Shown piece by piece: positions 7,860 to 14,044 of a stretch of 30,257 nucleotides of DNA; position 1 is the stretch's first letter; each line of letters starts with the position of its first letter. The position numbers and the translations under genes were made by a program. The notes beneath the pieces are model-generated. The model did no database searches, had not been told where the DNA came from, and worked only from the letters and a program-made list of their open reading frames with translations. This stretch comes from RGIG7450 sp045577655 (GTDB lineage Bacteria; Bacillota; Clostridia; RUG12999). Where the stretch lies: positions 1 through 30,257 of the forward strand of contig JAZNIU010000038.1 in NCBI GenBank assembly GCA_045577655.1, read 5' to 3'.

Positions 7860-8530
7860 ATTTTTATACCTCTCAGCTCATTTATAATCTGTGCCTGCCG
7901 TGCCTGGTTAAGCTGCTCGCTCACCGTCTGTCCACTGCCATAGAAATTATAACTCGGACTGCTGTATGTTACACTTGAATTTGTGTAACTTGCATAGCTG
8001 CGATAATCCATCATACCGGCAATTTCCGACATTGCCGCCTGCATCAGCGACTTGGCATCTGCAATAGCTTTTTCAGTGCTTAAAATAAGCCCTGCGCCAA
8101 ACCCGTTTCCCACGTTATTTCCGCATATAAAAAAGTCGTCGCTCACATCTGCAAAAGCTTTTTTAACCTCTTTTATAAGCGAGTATGCAATGGCTTCACT
8201 GTTTTGTGAAAGAGCGTCTCCCACACGGTATATATCAAAAATGACTTCGTCTTTGTAAGCGTTGATATTCTGCAGACTCTGGTTTAAAAATTTTTCCTCC
8301 GCAGCAGATGCTTCTTCATATATTTTGTTGTAATTTGCGGTTTCATTTGCTCCGCCCGGCAAGCTGTAGCTTGTGTCACGGACAACCGCAATTTTTGATG
8401 CTATAGATGTTACTGTGGATATAATCTGCGATGCAACCGAAGTAATTGATTTATATCCTGTCTTTGCAAGCCGGCTAATTTTTGAAAGGCTGGACCTGAA
8501 TTTACTCATAGCAATTTTTTCCTGTGCCAT
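7856..8530 (-). CDS. Very short tape-measure-like tail protein
   Basis: A 224-residue protein at the exact place of a tape-measure gene, between Gp15 and Dit. The N-terminus is basic and helical with a hydrophobic stretch near residues 30-50. The centre has a long helix. Around residues 133-165 there is a GNNVGNGFGAGL segment followed by an Ala-rich helix, and the end (YNFYGSGQTVSEQLNQARQ) looks like the C-terminal end of tape-measure proteins. Usual siphovirus tape measures run from about 600 to over 1500 residues. By the ~0.15 nm per residue rule the tail would be only about 30 nm long. Assignment is by position and C-terminal pattern. The start has a GGGGAG ribosome binding site, and the stop is coupled to the next gene. 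Confidence 0.65.
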   Translation of the reverse strand: MAQEKIAMSKFRSSLSKISRLAKTGYKSITSVASQIISTVTSIASKIAVVRDTSYSLPGGANETANYNKIYEEASAAEEKFLNQSLQNINAYKDEVIFDIYRVGDALSQNSEAIAYSLIKEVKKAFADVSDDFFICGNNVGNGFGAGLILSTEKAIADAKSLMQAAMSEIAGMMDYRSYASYTNSSVTYSSPSYNFYGSGQTVSEQLNQARQAQIINELRGIKI

Positions 8531-8558
8531 ATTACTCCCCTTTCTTTTGTGCTTTATT

Positions 8559-9128
8559 TTAGAAAATGGATTCTAATGCACAAACAATATCATTGTTTTT
8601 TTCCTGCTCTGTTCTCATGTCAGGCAAAGCATACATTCTTTTAAGTGCCGTCATTTTCTTTTTAAGTGCCGGGTCTTTTATATCCGAAAGGTTCACACTT
8701 CTGCTTTGCAGAACCTCGTCAAATCCGGTACCGCCACCAAGCGTCTTAAAAAGTTGACGGAATTTATACCAGTGCATACTGCACTCATTTAAATCAATAT
8801 TGTATTTTTCATAAAAAGCAGAAAAAATAAGACCGGCATCGTATTTAAAACTGTAAAGAGGACGGGAGAAAGTTTTTTCTCCCCCTCCTTTTTCAGTTTT
8901 GCCGCCACAATAAAATTTTGTGCAGGCTTGCCATGCTTTTTCAATGTTTGACGGCAATGTTTTAAGACAAAGCGGCAAAATTTCCGCAAGCTTTTGCATC
9001 TCAGACTTCTTTTTGTCCGACAGGATAAGCTCAAACTTTATCCAGACTTTAAAATCTGTGTTCATCCGGCACTTTTCTCCGCCAACCGTCACAAAGTCCG
9101 GTAATTTGTCCGTTAAAATATTAAACAT
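8559..9128 (-). CDS. Bacteriophage Gp15 family protein
   Basis: A 189-residue protein of the PF06854 Gp15 type, found between the tail tube and tape-measure genes in A118-like phages of Firmicutes. Features include an N-terminal MFNILTDKLPDFVTVGG segment, a W-I-K-F-E-L strand, and the late block FSAFYEKYNIDLNECSMHWYKFRQLF, very typical of the family (a helix with HWYKFR and a following G-G-G loop). I chose ATG at 9128; the longer frame to 9173 would run 15 residues further into the preceding gene. At 9128 the ATG overlaps the TAA of the tail-tube gene by 8 bases. It probably acts as a tail-assembly chaperone by position. No frameshift site was identified. Confidence 0.85.
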   Translation of the reverse strand: MFNILTDKLPDFVTVGGEKCRMNTDFKVWIKFELILSDKKKSEMQKLAEILPLCLKTLPSNIEKAWQACTKFYCGGKTEKGGGEKTFSRPLYSFKYDAGLIFSAFYEKYNIDLNECSMHWYKFRQLFKTLGGGTGFDEVLQSRSVNLSDIKDPALKKKMTALKRMYALPDMRTEQEKNNDIVCALESIF

Positions 9129-9612
9129 TTTCGTTAAACTGGCAGCTTTCCCAGTTGTCCTGAGAGGTTGCACTTCCGAATGTCTTTTCGCCTGCTACAT
9201 TGAAATTGCCGCTGTAGGTATAGGCATATTCGGAAGAACCCTCTTTGTCGGGAATAAGCGTAAAGTTTCTTTTAACCGCAGAGAATGTGCCCTCTGAAAG
9301 CTCTTTACTCAAATCCACCATTACAATGGATTTAACTGCCGTCTCGCCTGTGCTTTCACAATTAAACACAGACACCATATCTTCGTGAACAGGATTGTCC
9401 TTGAACATATCAAAGGAAAATGCAATTGACGGAGTGTAGCCAACAACATCGTTTCTTTCAAAATCTTCGTCAATATACTGTCTTTTGTGTTCAGAAGGAT
9501 TTTTGCTCACCGATATTTCAGTAAATCCCGTCATTCTGACATACTTTATACCATCTTCTGTCTGTACGCCATAGAATGGGATTTTTTCACTTCTTTTAAC
9601 AATATTACTCAA
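9121..9612 (-). CDS. Major tail tube protein
   Basis: A 163-residue protein with strands and charged loops typical of siphovirus tail tube proteins: GVQTEDGIKYVRMTGFTEISVSKNP at residues 15-39, then YIDEDFERNDVVGYTPSIAFSFD, where tail tubes carry their conserved central strand. The C-terminal part has alternating beta segments ending in a loop-rich tail. It should polymerise into the tail lumen around the tape measure. The start codon is TTG at 9612; there is no ATG or GTG at a suitable place nearby, and AAAGGAAA, at the end of the preceding gene, is the ribosome binding site. A TTG start is unusual for a gene whose product is needed in many copies. Confidence 0.75.
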   Translation of the reverse strand: MSNIVKRSEKIPFYGVQTEDGIKYVRMTGFTEISVSKNPSEHKRQYIDEDFERNDVVGYTPSIAFSFDMFKDNPVHEDMVSVFNCESTGETAVKSIVMVDLSKELSEGTFSAVKRNFTLIPDKEGSSEYAYTYSGNFNVAGEKTFGSATSQDNWESCQFNENV

Positions 9613-9613
9613 T

Positions 9614-10003
9614 TTAATTTCCTTTCCGGTAATATACCAATCTGAGCTTCATTTCATAAACCGCCGAATTTATCTCCGATTTCACAAGACTTCCGCAATC
9701 GGTCACCTCAATATATTGCGAAACGGTTCCTTCGAGCACATTTGGCAGTGTTGGCAAGGGACCTGAAAGCCAGTTTAAAACTTCTCCCATAAGCTTTGAT
9801 GCTCTTCCGTCTGAAAATTCTCTTATCAGCAGTTTAAAAGAGATTTGCCCCAGCATATCACCTGTACTGTATGTTTTTACAATCTCTTCTCCTCCGTCCG
9901 GCAGAATACTTAAACACCCGGTCTTGGGAGGAAGTGCGTCCTCAAATATTTCCTTTTCCATAAGAACAGGACATTTTTTAAAAAAATTTATTATCTCTGT
10001 CAT
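9614..10003 (-). CDS. Tail terminator / minor capsid-type head-tail joining protein
   Basis: A 129-residue protein directly before the tail tube gene, which is where tail terminator (tail completion) proteins lie in this class of phage. The sequence contains LSILPDGGEEIVKTYSTGDMLGQISFKLLIREF, a strand-rich core like that of the phage minor capsid/tail completion group, and ends in MKLRLVYYRKG, the usual final strand. These proteins cap the tail tube and bind the head connector. The gene starts with ATG at 10003 behind a GAGGG site and ends 1 base before the TTG of the tail tube gene. The family label is from pattern and position; the exact ring it forms is inferred. Confidence 0.65.
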   Translation of the reverse strand: MTEIINFFKKCPVLMEKEIFEDALPPKTGCLSILPDGGEEIVKTYSTGDMLGQISFKLLIREFSDGRASKLMGEVLNWLSGPLPTLPNVLEGTVSQYIEVTDCGSLVKSEINSAVYEMKLRLVYYRKGN

Positions 10004-10005
10004 TT

Positions 10006-10320
10006 TTATCCCTCACAAACAATCTTATAGTGCCGAACATAACTGCTTCCCTTGTTGTTGTCATGTATCTCGGACACATTCATCGCTTTTTCTGCAAAAC
10101 TTATATCTTTTTTGCCTATTGCAATTTTGTCACCCAGATAAATGTCATCGGGATTTTTCAGTTTAACGCGTAAAACCATTTTAGATGCCGAATCTATTCT
10201 GTCTGCTACCGGCTTAATTTTTCGCACAAAATGAACTTCTGCCTTTTTTATATATATAATTTTCCAGGTTTTTTCGTTCGGGAGATATCTGAACAGAGTA
10301 ATATCTTTTTTATCTCTCAT
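10006..10320 (-). CDS. Head-completion protein, unassigned family
   Basis: A 104-residue protein between the connector and tail-terminator genes. I placed the start at ATG 10320 (MRDKKDITLFRYLPNE); a longer frame to 10383 would overlap the previous gene by 62 bases and lacks a ribosome binding site, while at 10320 an AAAGGG sits 9 bases upstream and the previous TAG ends 1 base away. The sequence is a small beta protein, ITLFRYLPNEKTWKIIYIKKAEVHFV, then an LGDKIAIGK strand and an SSYVRHYKIVCEG end. It resembles small head-closure proteins of A118-like phages (of the sort carried in DUF6751), but I cannot name the family with certainty. Confidence 0.6.
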   Translation of the reverse strand: MRDKKDITLFRYLPNEKTWKIIYIKKAEVHFVRKIKPVADRIDSASKMVLRVKLKNPDDIYLGDKIAIGKKDISFAEKAMNVSEIHDNNKGSSYVRHYKIVCEG

Positions 10321-10321
10321 G

Positions 10322-10663
10322 CTACCAGACCCTTTCATCACCGGCATAGAGCAGACCACTGTCTGCAAGATAGATGGTTGCAACTTTTGAAAGAGCGTGC
10401 TCTATATTGCCCTCTGTATAGGTAACGCTGTAGCCGTCACTGTTCTCGGCAGATATGCCCTGTCTTGTCTCATCAAGATAAAAAAGTTCTGCAACATTGC
10501 AAATGGCGAGTTTAACGCTTTCAAGTTCTGCATTTTCTGCTTTTCCCATTGTGAGATTGTTTATATACGCTTCTGCTTTGCGGATATTTCTGACAAATGC
10601 ACCGTAAGGAATAATTTCTCCGCAATATTTATTGCTGTAATAATCAAAATCAACTTCTATCAT
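10322..10663 (-). CDS. Head-tail connector protein (Gp6/Gp15-like adaptor)
   Basis: A 113-residue, mainly helical protein immediately after the major capsid gene. It begins IEVDFDYYSNKYCGEIIP, has a central helix ESVKLAICNVAELFYLDE and then ISAENSDGYSVTYTEGN; the SDGYSVTY segment is typical of phage adaptor proteins that bind the portal ring. It should be the first ring between portal and tail. The start ATG has GAGGTG at a good distance. A 46-base gap to the capsid gene holds a strong hairpin. The length is typical of the family, and no defect is visible. Confidence 0.75.
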   Translation of the reverse strand: MIEVDFDYYSNKYCGEIIPYGAFVRNIRKAEAYINNLTMGKAENAELESVKLAICNVAELFYLDETRQGISAENSDGYSVTYTEGNIEHALSKVATIYLADSGLLYAGDERVW

Positions 10664-10680
10664 TGTCTCACCTCTTTACC

Positions 10681-10707
10681 GAAGATGCCGCATAATGCGG
10701 CACCTTC
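10681..10707 (-). other. Stem-loop after the major capsid gene, not a terminator
   Basis: Bases 10681-10707 form an inverted repeat centred on 10694: eight pairs (TGCCGCAT with ATGCGGCA), one A/C mismatch, then four more pairs (GAAG with CTTC). On the transcribed minus strand it begins 2 bases after the capsid stop codon. It is followed by CGGTAAAGAGG, not a run of T, so it is unlikely to stop transcription. It may stabilise the capsid message or act as a processing point that keeps capsid expression above that of the connector genes. Confidence 0.65.
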
Positions 10708-10709
10708 TT

Positions 10710-11663
10710 TTATCCAACCTTTATTTTACGTAAAACGCCGGCAGCTCGTGTTGCTTTAAGTGCGATAGCGGAAATCATTTCCACTTCACCCTTTTTAACT
10801 GCACCCGGAGCTGTCATATCAGGAAGATATGTGTTTATGATATTGTTGCCTTCCGGAGAAATTGCGTGAACACCGTCAAGACCTATTCTCACAGCATAAA
10901 GAGATGTTTCTGTTTCGTCGGAAACTGAAATAATAGGATTTGTGCTTCCTGCTTTATCGCCAAGAGAAATTATAGGAATTCCTGCATATTTTGTCACCGG
11001 AGCACCAAAAGCGTCGACTTCGTTTGTTGAGAAATAGCCGCTTCTTCTTGCAATACCGTTGATAACAGAAGCAAGTTTTCTGTTTACAAGGATTGCATTG
11101 GGTGTGCCGTCAAGTGCTGCAAGCATCTTGTCAAGCTCGTCCATAAAAAGATTGCCGTTAGATGTGATTTTTGAAGAATCGGAAAGGTCGATTGCTTCTG
11201 CCGGAATCATTTCAGTGTTGCTGCCTGTAAGAGCGTGGTCAATACCGTCAAAAGCGTTGCTGTCCGCAGAAGAATCACCGTTGATAAAAGTGTCTGTGAA
11301 CAGTGCTTTTGTAGCATTTATCTTCTGACCAAGCTCAAACTGAATTAAATCCATAATCTGGTTTTCGTCGCTCTGAAGAACTCTGTCAACTTCAAAGGAA
11401 CCGCCGAAAGGTTTAAGAACAACAGTATACTGTGTTGTTTTTGCCTCCTGAGCAGTATAATCGCTGCCAATTGCCCTGAATGCTGCAGTTGGCAGTGTGG
11501 TAACCCTGTTATAAACATAGGACAGAGATTTTCCGCCCTGGGCTTTTGCGTTGTTGTCAAAAACCATCATGTCAAAAAGAGGGTCACGTCTGAACTCGTC
11601 AATAATCTGTTCGGAAAGTTTGCTTCCCGATAATTTTTGTGCATCTGCAAGTGTTAATGCCAT
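10710..11663 (-). CDS. Major capsid protein (HK97 fold)
   Basis: A 317-residue protein in the expected place after the scaffold gene. It begins with a helix LADAQKLSGSKLSEQIIDEF, then LSYVYNRVTTLPTAAFRAIG, the loop region, and a long helix FELGQKINATKALFTDTFING; later LDKMLAALDGTPNAILVNRKLASVIN and the strand YAGIPIISLGD are typical of HK97-type capsids of Firmicutes phages. It forms the icosahedral shell with the scaffold's help. The ribosome binding site GGAGG is optimal and 9 bases from the ATG. Length is normal, with no internal stop. The start does not carry a long delta domain, in line with the separate scaffold gene. Confidence 0.85.
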   Translation of the reverse strand: MALTLADAQKLSGSKLSEQIIDEFRRDPLFDMMVFDNNAKAQGGKSLSYVYNRVTTLPTAAFRAIGSDYTAQEAKTTQYTVVLKPFGGSFEVDRVLQSDENQIMDLIQFELGQKINATKALFTDTFINGDSSADSNAFDGIDHALTGSNTEMIPAEAIDLSDSSKITSNGNLFMDELDKMLAALDGTPNAILVNRKLASVINGIARRSGYFSTNEVDAFGAPVTKYAGIPIISLGDKAGSTNPIISVSDETETSLYAVRIGLDGVHAISPEGNNIINTYLPDMTAPGAVKKGEVEMISAIALKATRAAGVLRKIKVG

Positions 11664-11683
11664 AATAAAATACCTCCAAAAAA

Positions 11684-12169
11684 TTAAATTTTGCCAAATA
11701 ACTTCATTTTAAGTTCGTCTCTGGCAGTTGTTTCTTTCCCGGGGCTGCCCTGTCTCATACCGGTAGCCCCAGCCGTAGTTTTGTCAAACAAATAGCTGTT
11801 TCCCGCTTTTATTTTTTCAAGCTGGACAGTGAGATTTTCCTCGTCTGCTCCGTCTGTTTCAATCAGTGCTTTAACAGCTTTTACGTTTTTTGCACCGGAA
11901 TTTTTTATAAGCATATCAATCTTATGCTGGGTTTCATTTTCCTGCATCTTTGCTTTTAATTGTTCAATTTCCTGTCTCAGCAATTTTTCGCCTTCTTCTT
12001 TCTCTTTTCCGGCACTGCCCAAAAGAGCGTTGTATTTTTCACGGCGAACATAACCGCCATCCGACAAATTGACAATTTTCACAGGGCTTTCTGCTCCCTG
12101 ATTGTACTTTTCAATCTTGTCTTTAACCCTGTCGAAATCTTCACCCAGAATTTCTTTTAAAAATTCCAT
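11684..12169 (-). CDS. Phage scaffold protein (GP20 minor structural protein family)
   Basis: A 161-residue, highly charged, mostly helical protein. It starts MEFLKEILGEDFDRVKDKIE, then has KIVNLSDGGYVRREKYNAL, a coiled coil at about residues 60-85 (LLRQEIEQLKAKMQENET), and the segment LIKNSGAKNVKAVKALIE, all typical of PF06810 (GP20), which acts as the capsid assembly scaffold. The C-terminus is flexible and basic (ARDELKMKLFGKI), as needed to bind the shell. A GGAGG site lies 4 bases before the ATG. Unlike its neighbours it has a 127-base untranslated leader with several hairpins, so its translation or message stability may be controlled. Confidence 0.85.
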   Translation of the reverse strand: MEFLKEILGEDFDRVKDKIEKYNQGAESPVKIVNLSDGGYVRREKYNALLGSAGKEKEEGEKLLRQEIEQLKAKMQENETQHKIDMLIKNSGAKNVKAVKALIETDGADEENLTVQLEKIKAGNSYLFDKTTAGATGMRQGSPGKETTARDELKMKLFGKI

Positions 12170-12179
12170 ATTACCTCCA

Positions 12180-12248
12180 TGCCTTTCGGCAGCAAAAGTT
12201 TATATCCCGTTTTGCAAGGGAAGTTGGGGCAGTTTATATGTCTTGCCC
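12180..12248 (-). promoter_or_regulatory. Structured leader before the scaffold gene: two hairpins with matching loops and a GAAA-capped hairpin
   Basis: On the minus strand, hairpin 1 (12227-12248) is GGGCA / TGCCC around the 12-base loop AGACATATAAAC. Hairpin 2 (12192-12215) is GCAAAA / TTTTGC around the 12-base loop CGGGATATAAAC. The loops share the last eight bases while the stems differ in sequence yet both pair. Hairpin 3 (12180-12191) is TGCC-GAAA-GGCA, and its end touches the GGAGG ribosome binding site at 12175-12179. Upstream (12262-12282) are two short palindromes, CAGTTAACTG and TGACATTGTCA. Paired stems with a fixed loop suggest an RNA-protein binding site. No known motif was recognised. 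Confidence 0.5.
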
Positions 12249-12296
12249 GCACGGACATTTTTTCAGTTAACTGACATTGTCAATTTTATATGCAGT

Positions 12297-12551
12297 CTAG
12301 CTGCTACTACTATCATCTGTTTTAAGAGCAGCAATAAGCTCCTGTATTTTTCCCGTGTCACTGCCGGCACGAATATTTTTGGTAAACTTTTCAACAATGA
12401 CACCAAGTGCCGAAGCAATTTGATTTATCGGTGCATTTTCAATCTTTTCCTTGTCGGCAAGGGCTTTGATATACAAATCAATCAGACTGCACATATCGCT
12501 CTGCACATCTTCAATATGTTTGTGCAGGCTTTTCCCGTCTTTACTCTTCAT
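12297..12551 (-). CDS. Small helical phage protein between portal and scaffold, unknown
   Basis: An 84-residue protein starting inside the end of the portal gene (11-base overlap, GGAG upstream). It is predicted all-helical, has no membrane segment and ends in DDSSSS. The segment INQIASALGVIVEKFTKN followed by KIQELIAALK faintly resembles the C-terminal helical part of some terminase-small-subunit-like and related phage HTH proteins, in which an ALGILxDK motif is seen. That likeness is weak and I would not call it a terminase. In related phages this position often holds a minor head protein, which is absent here. The frame, overlap and ribosome binding site support a real gene. Confidence 0.6.
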   Translation of the reverse strand: MKSKDGKSLHKHIEDVQSDMCSLIDLYIKALADKEKIENAPINQIASALGVIVEKFTKNIRAGSDTGKIQELIAALKTDDSSSS

Positions 12552-13884
12552 TCATTCTCCGGTTCTTAATTTCTTTTACCTTCTGCACCGCCTGAGCTTC
12601 TGTCATTTTATAAACACGCATAAAATATTCTGCGTGGTCAATTATTCCATGCTCAAGTTCTTTCAGGGCACGGTCTGCCATACTGCCGGTATCCTCAATA
12701 ATGCTGTCGCCGAAATCAACGCTTATCTCAACATCACCGTAGCCGCCAAGAGCGCAAATCTGTTCGGCAAGCAGCACTATCGCATGGCGCAGAACAATTT
12801 CATTTTTCTTCATGCTCTGGTAAAGCGCACTGTTGTCGCTTATAACCTCTGTAGCTGTTTTGACGCCGCCTCTTTCATATTTATACCGACCACTTCCAAG
12901 ACCGCATTTTGATGATAAAAGATTAAGATTTTTCTCCAGAGCCTTTTCATGGGGTTCTGCACGGAGTTCCATATTGATTTCCTTAAGTTCTGTAAGCGAT
13001 TTATCGCTCATCACATAAAACTCTGTGTCGTTGTCGTCAAAAATCGGCATAACCCCATTGTCACTTCTCTGAATCTGAGCCATTCCTGCGGGCACAAGAA
13101 TTCTCTTTTTACCAAGCCTGAATTCATTCTGATAGCTGTCATACACAAGGTCAATCCCCTGCAAAACGTCAATGGAGTTGGCAAACACCGAAATTCCCAT
13201 CGGGTTGTCAGGGTCATAGTTATTGACAATGTTTGGCGAAATAATCTGATAAAGCGGTTTTTTGCTGTGAGTAAAATATTCTTCTTCAACACCTTCCGGA
13301 AGAGAGGTTTCCTCAAGACTTCCGTCTTTTTTCAGCAGATATAATTTGTTTACCACTTTATAATATTCGTTTTCGAGAATATGCAGATTAAGGTAAACAT
13401 ATCTTTTACCGTTCATCCTTTTTTCGCTGGCAAAAGCACACTCGGTAATTTCACCATTTTCCCAGGAAAGCGGATAAATCATATCTGCCCTGATATAGTC
13501 AATCTCTACTCCCTGAGGACTCAGATATTCAACAAATGCACCGGTACCTGTTGCAAATGTAATCTCAACAAGTCTGCCTGCTCTGACACGAAAATTGTTT
13601 CTTTTAAGAACTTTTTCAAGAAAACTTCCGGCTTCCTTGTCGCTTACTGTAATGTTTGTTTTTTCATTCAGTAAAAGGTCTGCCCAGTCTTCGCAAACTT
13701 TCTTGCTCATCCCAAGTGAATATCGGCTTCTTTTTACACTTCGTTTACCATTGAACTGATTGTAGTTGTGAAAGCTGGCCACCTTTCCCGAATACCATCT
13801 CATCCAAAGATCAATCTGTCTGTAAAAATCTCTGTCAATCAGCGTATATCCCATAGCTGCAAGCTGCCTTCTGATAGCCTCCAT
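12541..13884 (-). CDS. Phage portal protein (SPP1 Gp6-like / A118-type)
   Basis: A 447-residue protein, first gene of the cluster. It has the SPP1 Gp6-like portal pattern: an N-terminal helical part with IDLWMRWYSGKVASFHNY, the KVCEDWADLLLNEKTNI segment near residue 65, a central wing with YIRADMIYPLSWENGEITECAFAS, then DNPMGISVFANSIDVLQGIDLVYDSYQNEF, and the stem and crown near the C-terminus, GGVKTATEVISDNSALY, followed by KKNEIVLRHAIVLL. It forms the 12-mer gate for DNA entry and the base for the tail. Normally a large terminase gene lies directly upstream; here there is only a 160-base regulatory region and then divergent rnfC. An AAAGGAGG site lies 8 bases before the ATG. Confidence 0.9.
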   Translation of the reverse strand: MEAIRRQLAAMGYTLIDRDFYRQIDLWMRWYSGKVASFHNYNQFNGKRSVKRSRYSLGMSKKVCEDWADLLLNEKTNITVSDKEAGSFLEKVLKRNNFRVRAGRLVEITFATGTGAFVEYLSPQGVEIDYIRADMIYPLSWENGEITECAFASEKRMNGKRYVYLNLHILENEYYKVVNKLYLLKKDGSLEETSLPEGVEEEYFTHSKKPLYQIISPNIVNNYDPDNPMGISVFANSIDVLQGIDLVYDSYQNEFRLGKKRILVPAGMAQIQRSDNGVMPIFDDNDTEFYVMSDKSLTELKEINMELRAEPHEKALEKNLNLLSSKCGLGSGRYKYERGGVKTATEVISDNSALYQSMKKNEIVLRHAIVLLAEQICALGGYGDVEISVDFGDSIIEDTGSMADRALKELEHGIIDHAEYFMRVYKMTEAQAVQKVKEIKNRRMNEE

Positions 13885-13908
13885 TTAAAACGCCTCCTTT
13901 TCTTTTTT

Positions 13909-13924
13909 TTGTAAATATTTACAA
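13909..13924. promoter_or_regulatory. Perfect 16-bp palindrome before the portal gene
   Basis: TTGTAAATATTTACAA is a perfect inverted repeat located 12 bases before the portal ribosome binding site (CCTCC on the plus strand, 13893-13897). This is a typical operator size. It does not match the clostridial LexA pattern I know. No convincing -35/-10 pair for the minus strand was found: TATGAT at 13935-13930 lacks a -35, and TATAAT at 14008-14003 has only a poor one. Confidence 0.4.
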
Positions 13925-13983
13925 TCCGTATCATATCTCTTTATTTTTTTTACTACTATCATCTGCGCACCAAAAAATTCTTG

Positions 13984-14012
13984 TTGATTTTTGGGAAATT
14001 TTATTATATAAT
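13984..14012 (+). promoter_or_regulatory. Sigma-A type promoter of the rnf operon
   Basis: TTGATT at 13984-13989 and TATAAT at 14007-14012 are separated by exactly 17 bases. The start of transcription would be near 14019, giving a leader of about 26 bases. The rnfC ribosome binding site GAGGTG follows at 14034-14039. Confidence 0.75.
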
Positions 14013-14044
14013 GGTTTATATATATACTTAAATGAGGTGCGACT

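Larger units (their letters stand above)
3033..13884 (-). mobile_element. Phage-derived head-tail-lysis cluster without terminase or integrase
   Basis: Fifteen consecutive minus-strand genes follow the order of Firmicutes siphoviruses from portal to holin, with short gaps or overlaps and good ribosome binding sites throughout. Terminase subunits, integrase, excisionase, repressor, replication and recombination genes are all missing. The flanks are a sugar dehydrogenase gene on the left and rnfC on the right. I found no direct repeat at the two edges that could be an attachment site. No frame is visibly broken. The pattern fits a domesticated particle locus (gene-transfer-agent-like or defective-phage-like). 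A decayed prophage that by chance lost exactly its non-structural half remains possible. Confidence 0.8.

Noticed and set aside
10321..10383. Longer start for the 104-residue head-completion gene.
   Set aside because: It would overlap the connector gene by 62 bases with no ribosome binding site, whereas ATG 10320 fits the spacing of the whole operon.
12305..13965. Exact 15-base direct repeat TACTACTATCATCTG at 12305-12319 and 13951-13965.
   Set aside because: One copy codes for the Asp/Ser end of the 84-residue protein and the other lies in the leader of the portal gene. In 30 kb of AT-rich sequence one such match is expected about by chance, and the copies do not bracket the cluster, so it is not an attachment site.
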